Source: Arenibacter palladensis (GTDB lineage: Bacteria; Bacteroidota; Bacteroidia; Flavobacteriales; Flavobacteriaceae). Taken from it: 64,000 nt of DNA. The notes under the pieces were generated by a model that was not told the origin of the DNA, did not search any database, and was given only the letters and a program-made list of their open reading frames with translations. This document shows positions 18,612-28,077 of the stretch, piece by piece. The position numbers were made by a program, and so were the translations under genes. Positions within the stretch are counted from its first letter, which is position 1, and each line of letters opens with the position of its first letter. The stretch spans positions 248,001-312,000 of the forward strand of contig NZ_FQUX01000001.1 in NCBI RefSeq assembly GCF_900129275.1, read 5' to 3'.

Positions 18612-18642
18612 GAAGTAGGATGAAGATTAAATCAAGGCTTCA

Positions 18643-19503
18643 TTATTCCCTTTGCAATCTTCTATAAGATTTGGGTGTAGTACCCGTAAACTTCTTAAAA
18701 GTAGTGGCAAAATATTGAGAGGTGCCAAAACCCAATCCAAATGCCACCTCAGTTATGCTTTTGGAAGTAAGCAGATCTAATTTTGCTTGTTCAATCTTTA
18801 GGCGGTTCACATATTCCCTCGGCGGCATCCCCGTTTTGGATTTAAACCAAAACTTAAAATACCCTACGGACATCCCTGCCAAATTTGCCATTTCATCCAC
18901 ATAAATCATCCTGAATAAATTTTTATGGATAAACTTGTCCAGTTCATTCAACTTTACCGATGGCGCATTTTGTTGCGGCTTATTGGAGAGTATAACCGTT
19001 TCCAACAACAATTGTGCTATCAACTGATCCACCATTATTTCGGACAACAAGGAATCGAAATTCTCCAGCTGCACCATCAATTTCTCCAAAATAAATTTTA
19101 GTTGAAAGGAGCCCTTGAAAACATGTTCCGATTTATCCAGAAGCGCAGCAAGCAGAAATTCGGATTGCTCTTTGGGCATATTGCATAATTTGCCTTTGGA
19201 ACTATCTACAAGCAATTGAACCCAAAACAATTCTCCCTTATCCTCAGGAAATTCCCCTGTGCTATGCACTGTATTAGGTGGCACTACAAAAATATCATTA
19301 CCGTTAAGTTCATACAATTGCTCCCCAATCTTATAGTGTTGTTGCCCTTTCATGCAATAACATATTTCCAAGGCTCCTTTATGTAGATGACGCTCAAGAC
19401 CCGGCTTTACCTGTTTGTAACGATAATGGCCTATTGCCAACCCTCTTTTAACCCCAAAATCCTGTAAATTAAACACCCGTCTTTCCTGTGTTCCAAAATC
19501 CAT
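18643..19503 (-). CDS. AraC-family transcriptional regulator
   Basis: A 286-residue regulator. The N-terminal cupin (about 15-110) includes HLHKGALEICYCMKGQQHY and DIFVVPPNTVHST, typical of sugar-sensing AraC proteins. The C-terminal helix-turn-helix pair (about 195-285) includes MANLAGMSVGYFKFWFK and VAFGLGFGTSQYFATTFKKF. It is divergent from the PhyH/TIM-barrel genes, with starts 88 bases apart. The natural reading is that it controls them and perhaps the glycosidases beyond. The effector is unknown. Confidence 0.87.
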   Translation of the reverse strand: MDFGTQERRVFNLQDFGVKRGLAIGHYRYKQVKPGLERHLHKGALEICYCMKGQQHYKIGEQLYELNGNDIFVVPPNTVHSTGEFPEDKGELFWVQLLVDSSKGKLCNMPKEQSEFLLAALLDKSEHVFKGSFQLKFILEKLMVQLENFDSLLSEIMVDQLIAQLLLETVILSNKPQQNAPSVKLNELDKFIHKNLFRMIYVDEMANLAGMSVGYFKFWFKSKTGMPPREYVNRLKIEQAKLDLLTSKSITEVAFGLGFGTSQYFATTFKKFTGTTPKSYRRLQRE

Positions 19504-19591
19504 GATAAAATGTATAAAAAAGTAATATAGTACAAAATTGATAGATATTTATGTATTTTAACTACATCTTTGAAGCCTATAAATTAGTGCC

Positions 19592-20320
19592 ATGGAAACA
19601 AAAAGATCAAAGTTTAATAAGCAAGGATTTATCAAAATAGACCAATTAATTACACTAGACGAGGTGGACACCCTAAGGACCATATACGATAAATTATTAC
19701 AGGATAAAGCCAAAACCGCCCACCTAAGAAGTGACCTTGCCGGCGCGGATAATAGTGCCGACAGAAAGGTGGAGCGTATAACCCAAATCATGAGACCTAG
19801 CACCATAGCACAGGAACTTATTGAAAACACCGCTTATAAAAAAGCGGAACAATGGGCCAAAGACCTACTAGGTCAGGATATGGAATTGGATTTTGACATG
19901 ATGATCAACAAGGCTCCCAATACCAACACCCCAACACCTTGGCACCAAGATGCCGCCTATTGGATTGCCATGCCCGACAAAAGATCGGCTAGTTGTTGGA
20001 TTGCGTTGGACAAGGTCTTTGAAGAAAATGGATGTATGTGGTTTATCCCCAAAACAGAGGGCACACCCATTCTCCCCCATAAAAACCTGCCTAATGGGGG
20101 AGCCCTATATTGTGTAACCGACAGCTCAAAGGCCGTAAGCATTCCCCTAAATCCCGGCGGATGTACTTTTCATGACGGTTTTTCGCTTCACTTTAGCCAG
20201 GGCAACGCTACCAAAACACAAAGAAGGGCTTTGATCCTAAACTTTAGGCCGAAAAAAATGATCGAATTTGAAAGGGAACAAGGAGTAGATCATACCGGGG
20301 AAAGAAAACAGAGAAATTAA
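19592..20320 (+). CDS. PhyH-family (phytanoyl-CoA dioxygenase-like) Fe(II)/2-oxoglutarate oxygenase
   Basis: A 242-residue soluble protein. The iron-binding facial triad is visible as WHQDAAYW (His118, Asp120) and a distal histidine in FHDGFSLHFSQGN (His194 or His200). The downstream QRRAL arginine fits the 2-oxoglutarate salt bridge. Family members hydroxylate or demethylate small molecules. It is 13 bases upstream of a sugar-isomerase-like TIM barrel and divergent from an AraC gene, so a modified sugar is the likely substrate. That substrate is not known and is inferred only from the neighbourhood. Confidence 0.85.
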   Translation: METKRSKFNKQGFIKIDQLITLDEVDTLRTIYDKLLQDKAKTAHLRSDLAGADNSADRKVERITQIMRPSTIAQELIENTAYKKAEQWAKDLLGQDMELDFDMMINKAPNTNTPTPWHQDAAYWIAMPDKRSASCWIALDKVFEENGCMWFIPKTEGTPILPHKNLPNGGALYCVTDSSKAVSIPLNPGGCTFHDGFSLHFSQGNATKTQRRALILNFRPKKMIEFEREQGVDHTGERKQRN

Positions 20321-20333
20321 AACAATACCATAC

Positions 20334-21170
20334 ATGCAAATTAAATTTATATATCCACGTTGGGGAAGTTCGGATTTACCCTGGTCCGTTTTTCTGAACA
20401 AAATAAAAAACGCCGGTTATCAGGGCGTAGAAATAGACCTTCCCTTAGAAAGTATTAAAAAGAACGAAATTTGTTCGATGCTAAAGGATTTGGAACTCGA
20501 TTTCGTGGGACAGCATTGGGAAACCAAGGAAGCGGATTTCAACAAGCATCAAGAACAGTACAAAAGGCAGTTGTACAATCTGGTGGAAGCCAATCCCCTC
20601 TTCGTGAATTCACACACCGGGATGGATTTTTTTACCCATAAACAAAACTCGGCCCTAATTGAAACTGCCCATGAAATAGAATTGGAATCCGGAGTCACCA
20701 TTACCCATGAAACCCACCGCTCCAGGTTTTCGTTTGCAGCCCACGCATGTTTACCCTATTTGGAGGAATATCCCTTTCTCAAACTCACTTCCGATTTGTC
20801 CCATTGGTGTTGCGTTGCCGAATCATTGTTGGAAAATCAGACCTATGCGGTTGAAAAAGCTATTGAACATACCTATCATATTCACGCCAGGGTAGGATCC
20901 GCCCAGAGTCCACAAGTCATAGACCCCCGGGATAGCAATTATAAAACTGAGTTGGATCTGTTTACAAATTGGTGGGAATTGATGATCAAAAAGGCGTTGA
21001 TAAAAAAACGCCCCTACATAACCATCACCCCTGAATACGGCCCACATCCCTACTCACTTTACAAGGCCAATACTAAAATACCCATGGGAGATCAATGGGA
21101 AATCAATAGTTTTGTCAAGAACCATCTTGCCGAATCCTTAAAACATATTCCATCAGTAATATGTTCATAG
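20334..21170 (+). CDS. Xylose-isomerase-like TIM barrel (sugar phosphate isomerase/epimerase family)
   Basis: A 278-residue AP-endonuclease-2-family TIM barrel. Strand-end acidic and histidine residues that bind a divalent metal are visible in GVEIDLP, ITHETHRSRFSF, LTSDLSHW, HIHARVGS and ITPEYGPHPY. Such proteins isomerise or epimerise sugars, sometimes as inositol or 3-keto-sugar enzymes. It follows the PhyH gene by 13 bases, so the two are probably translated from one message and act in one pathway. It is not assignable to a specific reaction. Confidence 0.8.
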   Translation: MQIKFIYPRWGSSDLPWSVFLNKIKNAGYQGVEIDLPLESIKKNEICSMLKDLELDFVGQHWETKEADFNKHQEQYKRQLYNLVEANPLFVNSHTGMDFFTHKQNSALIETAHEIELESGVTITHETHRSRFSFAAHACLPYLEEYPFLKLTSDLSHWCCVAESLLENQTYAVEKAIEHTYHIHARVGSAQSPQVIDPRDSNYKTELDLFTNWWELMIKKALIKKRPYITITPEYGPHPYSLYKANTKIPMGDQWEINSFVKNHLAESLKHIPSVICS

Positions 21171-21495
21171 CTTTTCCATGCATTCCATAGCTATTTCAAT
21201 TTTCTTGACTCTAAAGTCAACCACATAACAAATAAGCCAAAGGCTATTCCCTTTATTCCGTTACTAAGCCTTTCGAAAACGCCATTGGTCGATATATTTA
21301 TAAAGCCTTAACAAATAGTTAATATTTTTAATAGTGTTAAGTGTTGATTTTTCACCTTAAACGAATAGATATGAATCGGAAGGACCTTAAGTCAGAATAG
21401 CCAACCAACTTATACAGGACCGCTATTACTGAGATATAGATTTCTCTCGAAACCTAAGAACCTAAAGAACACCAAAATTCCAGAAATAAATTTCA
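21171..21495. other. Gap before the NPCBM/galactosidase-like gene
   Basis: This 325-base AT-rich gap contains a small inverted repeat, TTGACT-CTAA-AGTCAA (21205-21220), too weak to be called a terminator. It probably holds the promoter for the following glycosidase genes. I see no coding frame or RNA gene. Confidence 0.5.
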
Positions 21496-24306
21496 ATGCA
21501 ATTCCTAAAAATATATTTACCGCTACTCCTCTTATTCACCATCCCCACCCATTCGCAACAAGCCGGAAAAGGAGTCATCAGCCTTTCCGAATTGGATGTT
21601 GATAAACAGGAACAAGCCTGGTGGCCTGCCCAAAAAAATAAGGCCATTAACGGATTACCCATACAAATAGGAGGTGAAACCTTCAAGGAAGGAATTGGAA
21701 CCCTGTCCCAAAGCAGGCTATTCTTTTTCTTGGATGGCAAGAGCCAAAAATTTAGTACTCGGGTAGGCATACAGGATCAACAAGACTTTCCACAGGAGGT
21801 TGAATTCAATACCCTAAGTGACGGCAATAAACTATTCTATACCCAAAAAGATGGGGACAAAACATTTGTAGGTATTGCCAACTCTGAAGAAGGCATGGGC
21901 AATGGCACTGTTAGATTCCTAATAAAAGGAGACGGAAAATTGTTATGGAAAAGCAAAAAAATTAATGGTGGAAACAAAGCCATTCAAGTAAATTTAGACA
22001 TAAATGGTATTCAGGTCCTGGAACTTGCCGTAGAGGATATGGGTGATGGCATCTCTGGCGACCATGCCGTCTGGGCAGAGCCGACAATACATTATAATAC
22101 CCACAAACCCCAATTGGTAGATGCCGATTATTTCAACAAGTTAAAAACCGTTGACACCACTTATAACACCCATATAAAACCGTTACTACAAAGGTTGCCC
22201 TTTGGCCAAAAAGAGTATGAACAAGGGGTGAATGCCGATTGGTTGATTACCAAAGTAGAACTGCCATCCATTGTCTACAAACAGCACAATGAAAAGGAAA
22301 TTGTAATCTCCAACGGCTTGATCAGTAGAACTTTCCGACTAACCCCAAATTGCGCCACGGTAGGTTTTACCAATCTTGTAACAGGCGAATCACTGTTGCG
22401 TGGTGTTAGTCCAGAGGCCATGCTTACTATAGACGGACAGGAATACACCGTTGGCGGATTGGACGGACAAATTGAATACGGCTATTTAAAAGAGGAATGG
22501 TTAGACCAAATGTGGAGTCCGGCCGGTTCGTTTCAACTTACCGATTTTAAGATCGATGATATTCAGGAGCGCATATACTGGCCCAACAAAAGATGGTCTT
22601 CCAAACCAAAAAGTCCAACACAAGGAAAACACATAAGTTTTTCCTATGCCCATCCAGAATTTCCTGACCTGGAAGTGAAGGTTCATTATGAAATCTATGA
22701 TGGCCTTCCTTTGATCAGCAAATGGTTCACCATTGATAATCACGGTAAAAAGTCCGTTGTATTAAATAATTTCAAGAGTGAAATCCTTGCCATGGTGGAG
22801 GCAGAAAGCGCTGTAGAAAAACAAAAAGGATGGGAAACTCCAAACATACATGTGGAAAGCGATTTTGAGTTTCATTCCATGTCCATGAAAAATGCGAACA
22901 AAGTTGTGCATTGGGAAAAAGATCCACGTTATACTTCACAGGCCAGTTATTTATTATCCACTCCCTGTTTATTGGAATGTAAATTACCCATTGGACCCAA
23001 TGAATCAATAGCCGTAGGCACTAACTTTGAATCGTTCAGAATCTGGGAAATGCCCTTTGATAGCCACGATAGGCAACGTAAAGGCCTTTATACCAATGCC
23101 ATGTATAAATCAATAGCCCCATGGACTACAGAAAATCCCTTATTTTTACATTTAACGACCACTGATGATGTTAAGGTAAAGGCGGCTATTGACCAATGCG
23201 CGGAAACAGGTTATGAAATGGTCATTTTAAGTTTTGGCAGTGGGCTGAACATGGAGGACCTTTCCGATGCCAATATTACCAAATTCAAGGCCTTGGCAGA
23301 TTACGCCCACTCCAGGGGTATAGAATTGGGCGGATATTCATTATTGTCCAGTAGGTGGATCAGTGAGGAAGTAGACGTTATAAATCCTGAAACGGGCAAG
23401 AGGGGCGGCGTAATTCACGGAAGTTCTCCCTGTCTCAACAGCCAATGGGGCATTGATTATTTTGAAAAACTGAGGACATTCTTTGAAAAAACGGGCTTCG
23501 ACCTGTTGGAACATGACGGTTCCTACCCAGGTCAATTATGTGCTTCCACCGAGCATATAGGCCATAAAGGGCTAGAGGATTCCCAATGGAAATCTTGGAA
23601 GCGAATAACCGATTTTTATAAATGGTGCAACGAAAAAGGAATTTCGCTCAATATCCCAGATTGGTATTATCTTAGTGGCAGCACTAAGAACGGTATTGGA
23701 TATAGGGAAGTCAATTGGTCCCTGCCCAGAGAACGTCAATTGGTCCTTGGGAGACAAAATATGTACGATGGTACCTTTGACCGCCTTCCAAGTATGAGTT
23801 GGACCTTTGTGCCCCTTACGGAATATCATGGCGGGGGAGCAGAGGCTACTATAGAGCCCTTGGACACCCATTTGGAAGCCTATAAGGCACATATGGTGCA
23901 AAACTATGGGATGGGGGTCCAGGCATGTTATAGAGGCCCTCGCTTATATGATACCGAGAAAACAAAATCGACCGTTATAGAAGTGGTAGATTGGTACAAA
24001 AAATACCGCAGCATCCTTAATGCCCCTATTATCCATTTAAAAAGGGCCAATGGAAGGGAAATTGATGGCATTATGCATGTGGACCCTGAATTGAACGAAA
24101 AAGGGATGGCTATGTTCTTTAACCCCACGAACAAGACCTTGTCCCAAACCATAAAACTCCCCCTATATTACACCGGACACTCGAGTGAGGTGAGCATCAA
24201 AGAGAAAGAAGGCAAAACAACAACCTATGAATTGGCAAGGGATTATTCCGTGGAACTAAATGTGGAAATTCCCGCCAATGGCAGTACTTGGTTTGTAATT
24301 TATTGA
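21496..24306 (+). CDS. Large NPCBM-domain alpha-galactosidase-like glycosidase (GH36/GH27-clan type)
   Basis: A 936-residue secreted protein. A signal peptide (about 1-20) is followed by an NPCBM/NEW2-type galactose-binding-like module (about 28-205, with INGLPIQIGGETFKEGIGT and LELAVEDMGDG). A beta-sandwich resembles the N-terminal domain of GH36 (ISNGLISRTFRLTPNCATVGFTN region), and a TIM barrel runs from about 560. The barrel segment LLEHDGSYPG puts an aspartate at residue 674 in the position expected for a GH-D clan nucleophile. A C-terminal beta domain closes the protein. It is probably periplasmic and acts on a galactose-like alpha-linkage. It is 17 bases upstream of the GH95-like gene. 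The family call is moderate because the barrel motifs diverge from classical galactosidases. Confidence 0.65.
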   Translation: MQFLKIYLPLLLLFTIPTHSQQAGKGVISLSELDVDKQEQAWWPAQKNKAINGLPIQIGGETFKEGIGTLSQSRLFFFLDGKSQKFSTRVGIQDQQDFPQEVEFNTLSDGNKLFYTQKDGDKTFVGIANSEEGMGNGTVRFLIKGDGKLLWKSKKINGGNKAIQVNLDINGIQVLELAVEDMGDGISGDHAVWAEPTIHYNTHKPQLVDADYFNKLKTVDTTYNTHIKPLLQRLPFGQKEYEQGVNADWLITKVELPSIVYKQHNEKEIVISNGLISRTFRLTPNCATVGFTNLVTGESLLRGVSPEAMLTIDGQEYTVGGLDGQIEYGYLKEEWLDQMWSPAGSFQLTDFKIDDIQERIYWPNKRWSSKPKSPTQGKHISFSYAHPEFPDLEVKVHYEIYDGLPLISKWFTIDNHGKKSVVLNNFKSEILAMVEAESAVEKQKGWETPNIHVESDFEFHSMSMKNANKVVHWEKDPRYTSQASYLLSTPCLLECKLPIGPNESIAVGTNFESFRIWEMPFDSHDRQRKGLYTNAMYKSIAPWTTENPLFLHLTTTDDVKVKAAIDQCAETGYEMVILSFGSGLNMEDLSDANITKFKALADYAHSRGIELGGYSLLSSRWISEEVDVINPETGKRGGVIHGSSPCLNSQWGIDYFEKLRTFFEKTGFDLLEHDGSYPGQLCASTEHIGHKGLEDSQWKSWKRITDFYKWCNEKGISLNIPDWYYLSGSTKNGIGYREVNWSLPRERQLVLGRQNMYDGTFDRLPSMSWTFVPLTEYHGGGAEATIEPLDTHLEAYKAHMVQNYGMGVQACYRGPRLYDTEKTKSTVIEVVDWYKKYRSILNAPIIHLKRANGREIDGIMHVDPELNEKGMAMFFNPTNKTLSQTIKLPLYYTGHSSEVSIKEKEGKTTTYELARDYSVELNVEIPANGSTWFVIY

Positions 24307-24323
24307 AATATAAAACAATATAC

Positions 24324-26621
24324 ATGAAAGCTAAAACAATATGCCTTTTGGCCATAGTTCTCAGCTTATGGAGTTGCGAATCAGCGAGAAACAATCAGGA
24401 ACTGGACCGAATTCCCAAATATAAACTGGAGTTCGACAAATTGTCCTCGACCTGGGATGAAGCCATTCCCTTGGGAAATGGTACCGTAGGTGCCTTGGTT
24501 TGGGAAAATGACGGAAAACTTCGATTATCCCTGGACCGGGCTGATCTTTGGGACCTACGGCCCATGGAAAATCTAGATTTTGAGAATTATGGATTTGATT
24601 GGGTAAAGGAGCAATGGGAAAAGGATACCTATAAAAATGTACAGGACAGATATGATGCCCCCTACGACCAATTACCGGCACCCTCAAAAATTCCCGGCGG
24701 AGCCCTGGAATTTGATGTGAAAGGATTGGGAGAGGTAGAATCGGTAAAGCTGAATTTGGATTCCGCAATATGCGAGGTAAAATGGAAGAATGGTGCCATA
24801 CTTAAAACCTTTGTCCACGCCACCGAACCTTTGGGATGGTATACCTTTGAAAATATTAACGAAGAATTGAATCCAACCATAATTCCACCGGCCTATGTAT
24901 CGGTAAAACAAGAAGGTGCCAATGACCCGGTAACGGGGCAAGATCTTCGAAGATTAAATTATGATGGCGGGAGGGTTACCCAAAAAGACCATATCATTAC
25001 CTATGACCAGAAAGGATGGTCCGATTTTCAATTTCAGGTATACACCCAATGGCAACCTACACCAAAAGGTATTCAGGGAAGTTGGAGCATAAGCTCACAA
25101 ACTTCGGATAAAGCCCCTAAAGAAACCGCAGAACAAGTAGTAACTAAATCGCTTCAGGCAGGAATGGCATCCTCCATGGAAAGTCACATTGCCTGGTGGA
25201 AATCATTCTGGGATCAGTCTACCATTAAAATTCCAGATCCCGTATTGCAGCACCAATGGTATATGGAAATGTACAAGTTGGGGTCGGCAGCCAGACAGGG
25301 GGCTCCACCAATATCGCTGCAAAGTGTATGGACGGCGGATAACGGAAAATTACCACCTTGGAAAGGCGATTACCACCATGATCTGAACACACAATTAAGT
25401 TATTGGCCTACCTATTCCGGCAACCATTTGGATTTGGAACAAGGTTTTGTAGATTGGCTTACCCAATACAAACCCACTTTTAAAAAATATACCAAAGATT
25501 TCTATGGTACTAACGGACTTAATGTCCCTGGGGTTACTACCTTGACAGGAGAACCTATGGGAGGCTGGATACAATATTCCTTTGGGCCAACGGTCGGGGC
25601 TTGGTTGGGACAACATTTTTATCTGCATTGGCGCTATACCATGGATCGCGATTTCCTAAAAAACGAGGCTTACCCTTGGATAAAGGAGGTGGCCATTCAT
25701 TTCAACGAATTGTCTGTTTTGGATGAGGATGGCAAACGAAAACTTCCCTTAAGTTCCAGCCCTGAAATACATAATAATTCCCGTGAAGCCTGGTTTGGGG
25801 ATATGACCAATTTTGACCTTGCCCTAATTAAATGGACCTATTCCCATGCGGCAGAACTGGCCTTGGAACTCGGCCTTAAGAAAGAGGCAGAACAATGGGA
25901 AGCCGCGTTAAATGAATGGCCAGATTACGCTGTAAACGAACATGGCCTAATGTTCTCCCCTAGCCTGCCCTTTAATGAGTCGCACAGACATTTCTCCCAT
26001 TTAATGGCCATACATCCACTTGGATTAATAGACCCATCAAATGGCACAAAGGATATGGAGGTTATAGAAAAGACCATCGCCAACTTGGATGCCACTGGTT
26101 CCAGTCAGTGGGTTGGTTATTCCTTTAGCTGGCTGGGAAATCTAAAGGCCAGGGCTTTTGATGGGGAAGGTACGGCAAAAGCATTAAAGGATTTTGCTAC
26201 TTCCTTTGTGCTCCCCAATAGTTTTCACGTTAACGGCGACCAATCGGGAACCGGAAAATCGAATTTTACCTATAGGCCATTTACCTTGGAAGGCAACTTT
26301 GCCTTTGCCGCAGGCCTACAGGAAATGCTAATACAAAGTCATACTGGTACTGTACGCATTTTTCCCGCTATTCCGCCAGATTGGAAAAACGTTGGATTTA
26401 GCAAATTACGGACCGAAGGTGCCTTTTTAATATCCGCCCAAAAACAAGACGGAAAACTAAAATGGGTAAAGATCGTTTCCGAAAAAGGTGGGACAATCCG
26501 ACTTATGAATCCTTTTTCAAATAAGGAATTTTCAATTGAAGATGACGTTAACTCCCAATGGGATGGCGATGTATTAATAATTGAAACCCAACCTGGCCAG
26601 GAAATATGGCTTAAACCATAA
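24324..26621 (+). CDS. GH95-like glycosidase with altered predicted catalytic residues
   Basis: The start at 24324 gives 765 residues with a lipoprotein signal (LSLWSC, cysteine 19). The N-terminal domain has WDEAIPLGNGTVGALVWEN. The (alpha/alpha)6 barrel has KGDYHHDLNTQLSYWPTYSG (about 347-366) and LSSSPEIHNNS (general-acid candidate Glu481). The C-terminal part has FTLEGNFAFAAGLQEMLIQS (about 653-672) and a terminal beta domain. This is the GH95 plan (alpha-1,2-L-fucosidase/alpha-L-galactosidase). The pair of asparagines that activates water in the studied GH95 fucosidase appears here as Asp353/Asn355, and the helper aspartate as Glu656. The gene follows the NPCBM/galactosidase-like gene closely, suggesting joint action on a galactose- or fucose-bearing side chain. 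Confidence 0.72.
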   Translation: MKAKTICLLAIVLSLWSCESARNNQELDRIPKYKLEFDKLSSTWDEAIPLGNGTVGALVWENDGKLRLSLDRADLWDLRPMENLDFENYGFDWVKEQWEKDTYKNVQDRYDAPYDQLPAPSKIPGGALEFDVKGLGEVESVKLNLDSAICEVKWKNGAILKTFVHATEPLGWYTFENINEELNPTIIPPAYVSVKQEGANDPVTGQDLRRLNYDGGRVTQKDHIITYDQKGWSDFQFQVYTQWQPTPKGIQGSWSISSQTSDKAPKETAEQVVTKSLQAGMASSMESHIAWWKSFWDQSTIKIPDPVLQHQWYMEMYKLGSAARQGAPPISLQSVWTADNGKLPPWKGDYHHDLNTQLSYWPTYSGNHLDLEQGFVDWLTQYKPTFKKYTKDFYGTNGLNVPGVTTLTGEPMGGWIQYSFGPTVGAWLGQHFYLHWRYTMDRDFLKNEAYPWIKEVAIHFNELSVLDEDGKRKLPLSSSPEIHNNSREAWFGDMTNFDLALIKWTYSHAAELALELGLKKEAEQWEAALNEWPDYAVNEHGLMFSPSLPFNESHRHFSHLMAIHPLGLIDPSNGTKDMEVIEKTIANLDATGSSQWVGYSFSWLGNLKARAFDGEGTAKALKDFATSFVLPNSFHVNGDQSGTGKSNFTYRPFTLEGNFAFAAGLQEMLIQSHTGTVRIFPAIPPDWKNVGFSKLRTEGAFLISAQKQDGKLKWVKIVSEKGGTIRLMNPFSNKEFSIEDDVNSQWDGDVLIIETQPGQEIWLKP

Positions 26622-27030
26622 TACAATAAGCCATACTGCACCAAATGTGGTGCCCAGAGTTATTCAAACGGTCTACTAGCAGTAAAGGTCCAACTGGAAT
26701 ATAGTTCCAAATAGCGGACCTAAAATAAGGCTTCTTCCCTTAGGCAGGGGAAGGAGCCCAATCCTGAATAAATGCCTCTAATAGCACATTAGGCATATCT
26801 AACCAAAAATAAACCCGCTAACAATCAATCATTTACAAAACCTATAATACCTAGTAGTTCTTAATATATACTTTTTAATAATATTTAGATATTACAAATA
26901 CAGGTCATACAGCGTCAAAAATTGCTTTTGTGAACCTTCCTATGTACTGGGATGCCCTTGCAAAATTTTAAATCTTCTTGTTCAACGATATTTTCTATCT
27001 TTAACCATATCAACCTATTCAAAAATTAAA
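26622..27030. other. Gap with two stem-loop elements after the GH95-like gene
   Basis: This 409-base gap has no coding frame that I would support. Two inverted-repeat structures lie in tandem. One has AGGTCC (26686-26691) pairing with GGACCT (26716-26721) and an inner GGAA/TTCC pair. The other spans 26729-26758, where GGCT..TTCCC pairs with GGGAA..AGCC. Neither has a clear T-run. A TATCTTTA sequence at 26994-27001, 30 bases before the next ATG, resembles the Bacteroidetes -7 element TAnnTTTG and may drive the esterase-like gene. Confidence 0.5.
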
Positions 27031-27945
27031 ATGAAACCATTCTTTTTCCTTTTTAGCTGTTTATTTTCTATGACCATTTTCGCACAAAACACCGTACTAC
27101 CACTTTGGCCCAACAACATCCCCAACTCCATCAAAACAGATGAAAAAGAAGAGGTGATAAGCGCGGACATTGTAAGGATAGCCAAGGTACAGGATCCTCA
27201 GATTGAGGTGTATTTACCGGCCAAGAAAATTGCTACCGGGCAGGCGGTACTCATTTTCCCGGGCGGAGGTTATGGCATATTGGCCTATGATTGGGAAGGA
27301 ACCGACTTTGCAAAATTCCTAAACGGAAAGGGCATTGCCGGAATCGTAGTTAAATACAGACTGCCCAATTCCAAATCGGTTACAGAAAAACACAAAGTAC
27401 CGTTGCAAGATGCACAACGCGCCATTAGGACGGTGCGCTCCAAGGCCGAGGAGTGGAATATAAACCCAAACAACATTGGTATTATTGGATTTTCAGCAGG
27501 TGGACATTTGGCTTCCACCTTGGGAACACATTATAAGGAAGAGGTATATGCCCAACAGGATGCTATTGACCAACTTAGTGCCCGCCCAGACTTTATGACC
27601 TTGGCCTATCCGGTAATTACAATGGGAGAACCAAATACCCATGGAGGCTCCAGAAAAAACTTATTGGGAGAAAACCCTTCCCAAAAATTATTGGATCATT
27701 TCTCCAACGAATTACAGGTTACTCGGGATACCCCTCCAACTTTTTTACTGCACGCCTCAGATGATAAAGGAGTACCAGTAGAAAATAGCCTTTTATTCTA
27801 TACGGCATTGGTAAAGCACCAAGTACCTGCAGAAATGCACATTTATCCAACTGGCGGTCATGGTTTTGCCTTGGGACTTCAAGAAGCACATTTGGCTACC
27901 TGGACCGATCAATGGGTAGGATGGTTAAAAGGGTTAAAAAATTAA
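27031..27945 (+). CDS. Secreted alpha/beta hydrolase, carbohydrate acetyl-esterase-like (BD-FAE/AXE type)
   Basis: A 304-residue exported hydrolase with a clear signal peptide (residues 1-18, FAQ cleavage). The oxyanion segment LIFPGGGYGILAYDWEG lies at about 74-90, the nucleophile elbow GFSAGGH has Ser155, DDKGVP carries the acid and GGHGFALG the catalytic histidine. This arrangement is common in polysaccharide-locus esterases annotated as xylanase, acetyl xylan esterase or dienelactone-hydrolase-like. It is likely to remove acetyl groups from the target glycan. It stands alone after a gap with a probable promoter. Confidence 0.82.
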   Translation: MKPFFFLFSCLFSMTIFAQNTVLPLWPNNIPNSIKTDEKEEVISADIVRIAKVQDPQIEVYLPAKKIATGQAVLIFPGGGYGILAYDWEGTDFAKFLNGKGIAGIVVKYRLPNSKSVTEKHKVPLQDAQRAIRTVRSKAEEWNINPNNIGIIGFSAGGHLASTLGTHYKEEVYAQQDAIDQLSARPDFMTLAYPVITMGEPNTHGGSRKNLLGENPSQKLLDHFSNELQVTRDTPPTFLLHASDDKGVPVENSLLFYTALVKHQVPAEMHIYPTGGHGFALGLQEAHLATWTDQWVGWLKGLKN

Positions 27946-28077
27946 TAATGTCCTAGCATGGACTAAAACAAAGCTTACATAAATTTTCCTAAGTAGGGAT
28001 ACCTATAAAAAAATGATGAATTAGGTAGGGTATTATAGATTTCAGTTGTTATCTATATAACCTAAATCCTTATACTT

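Larger units (their letters stand above)
18090..18642. other. Gene-free gap between susD and the second AraC gene
   Basis: This 553-base stretch holds two strong hairpin terminators (18208-18245 and 18572-18611) and otherwise AT-rich sequence. I find no convincing coding frame and no RNA gene between them. Its length and the second terminator would allow a short unrecognised transcript between about 18250 and 18610. Confidence 0.6.
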
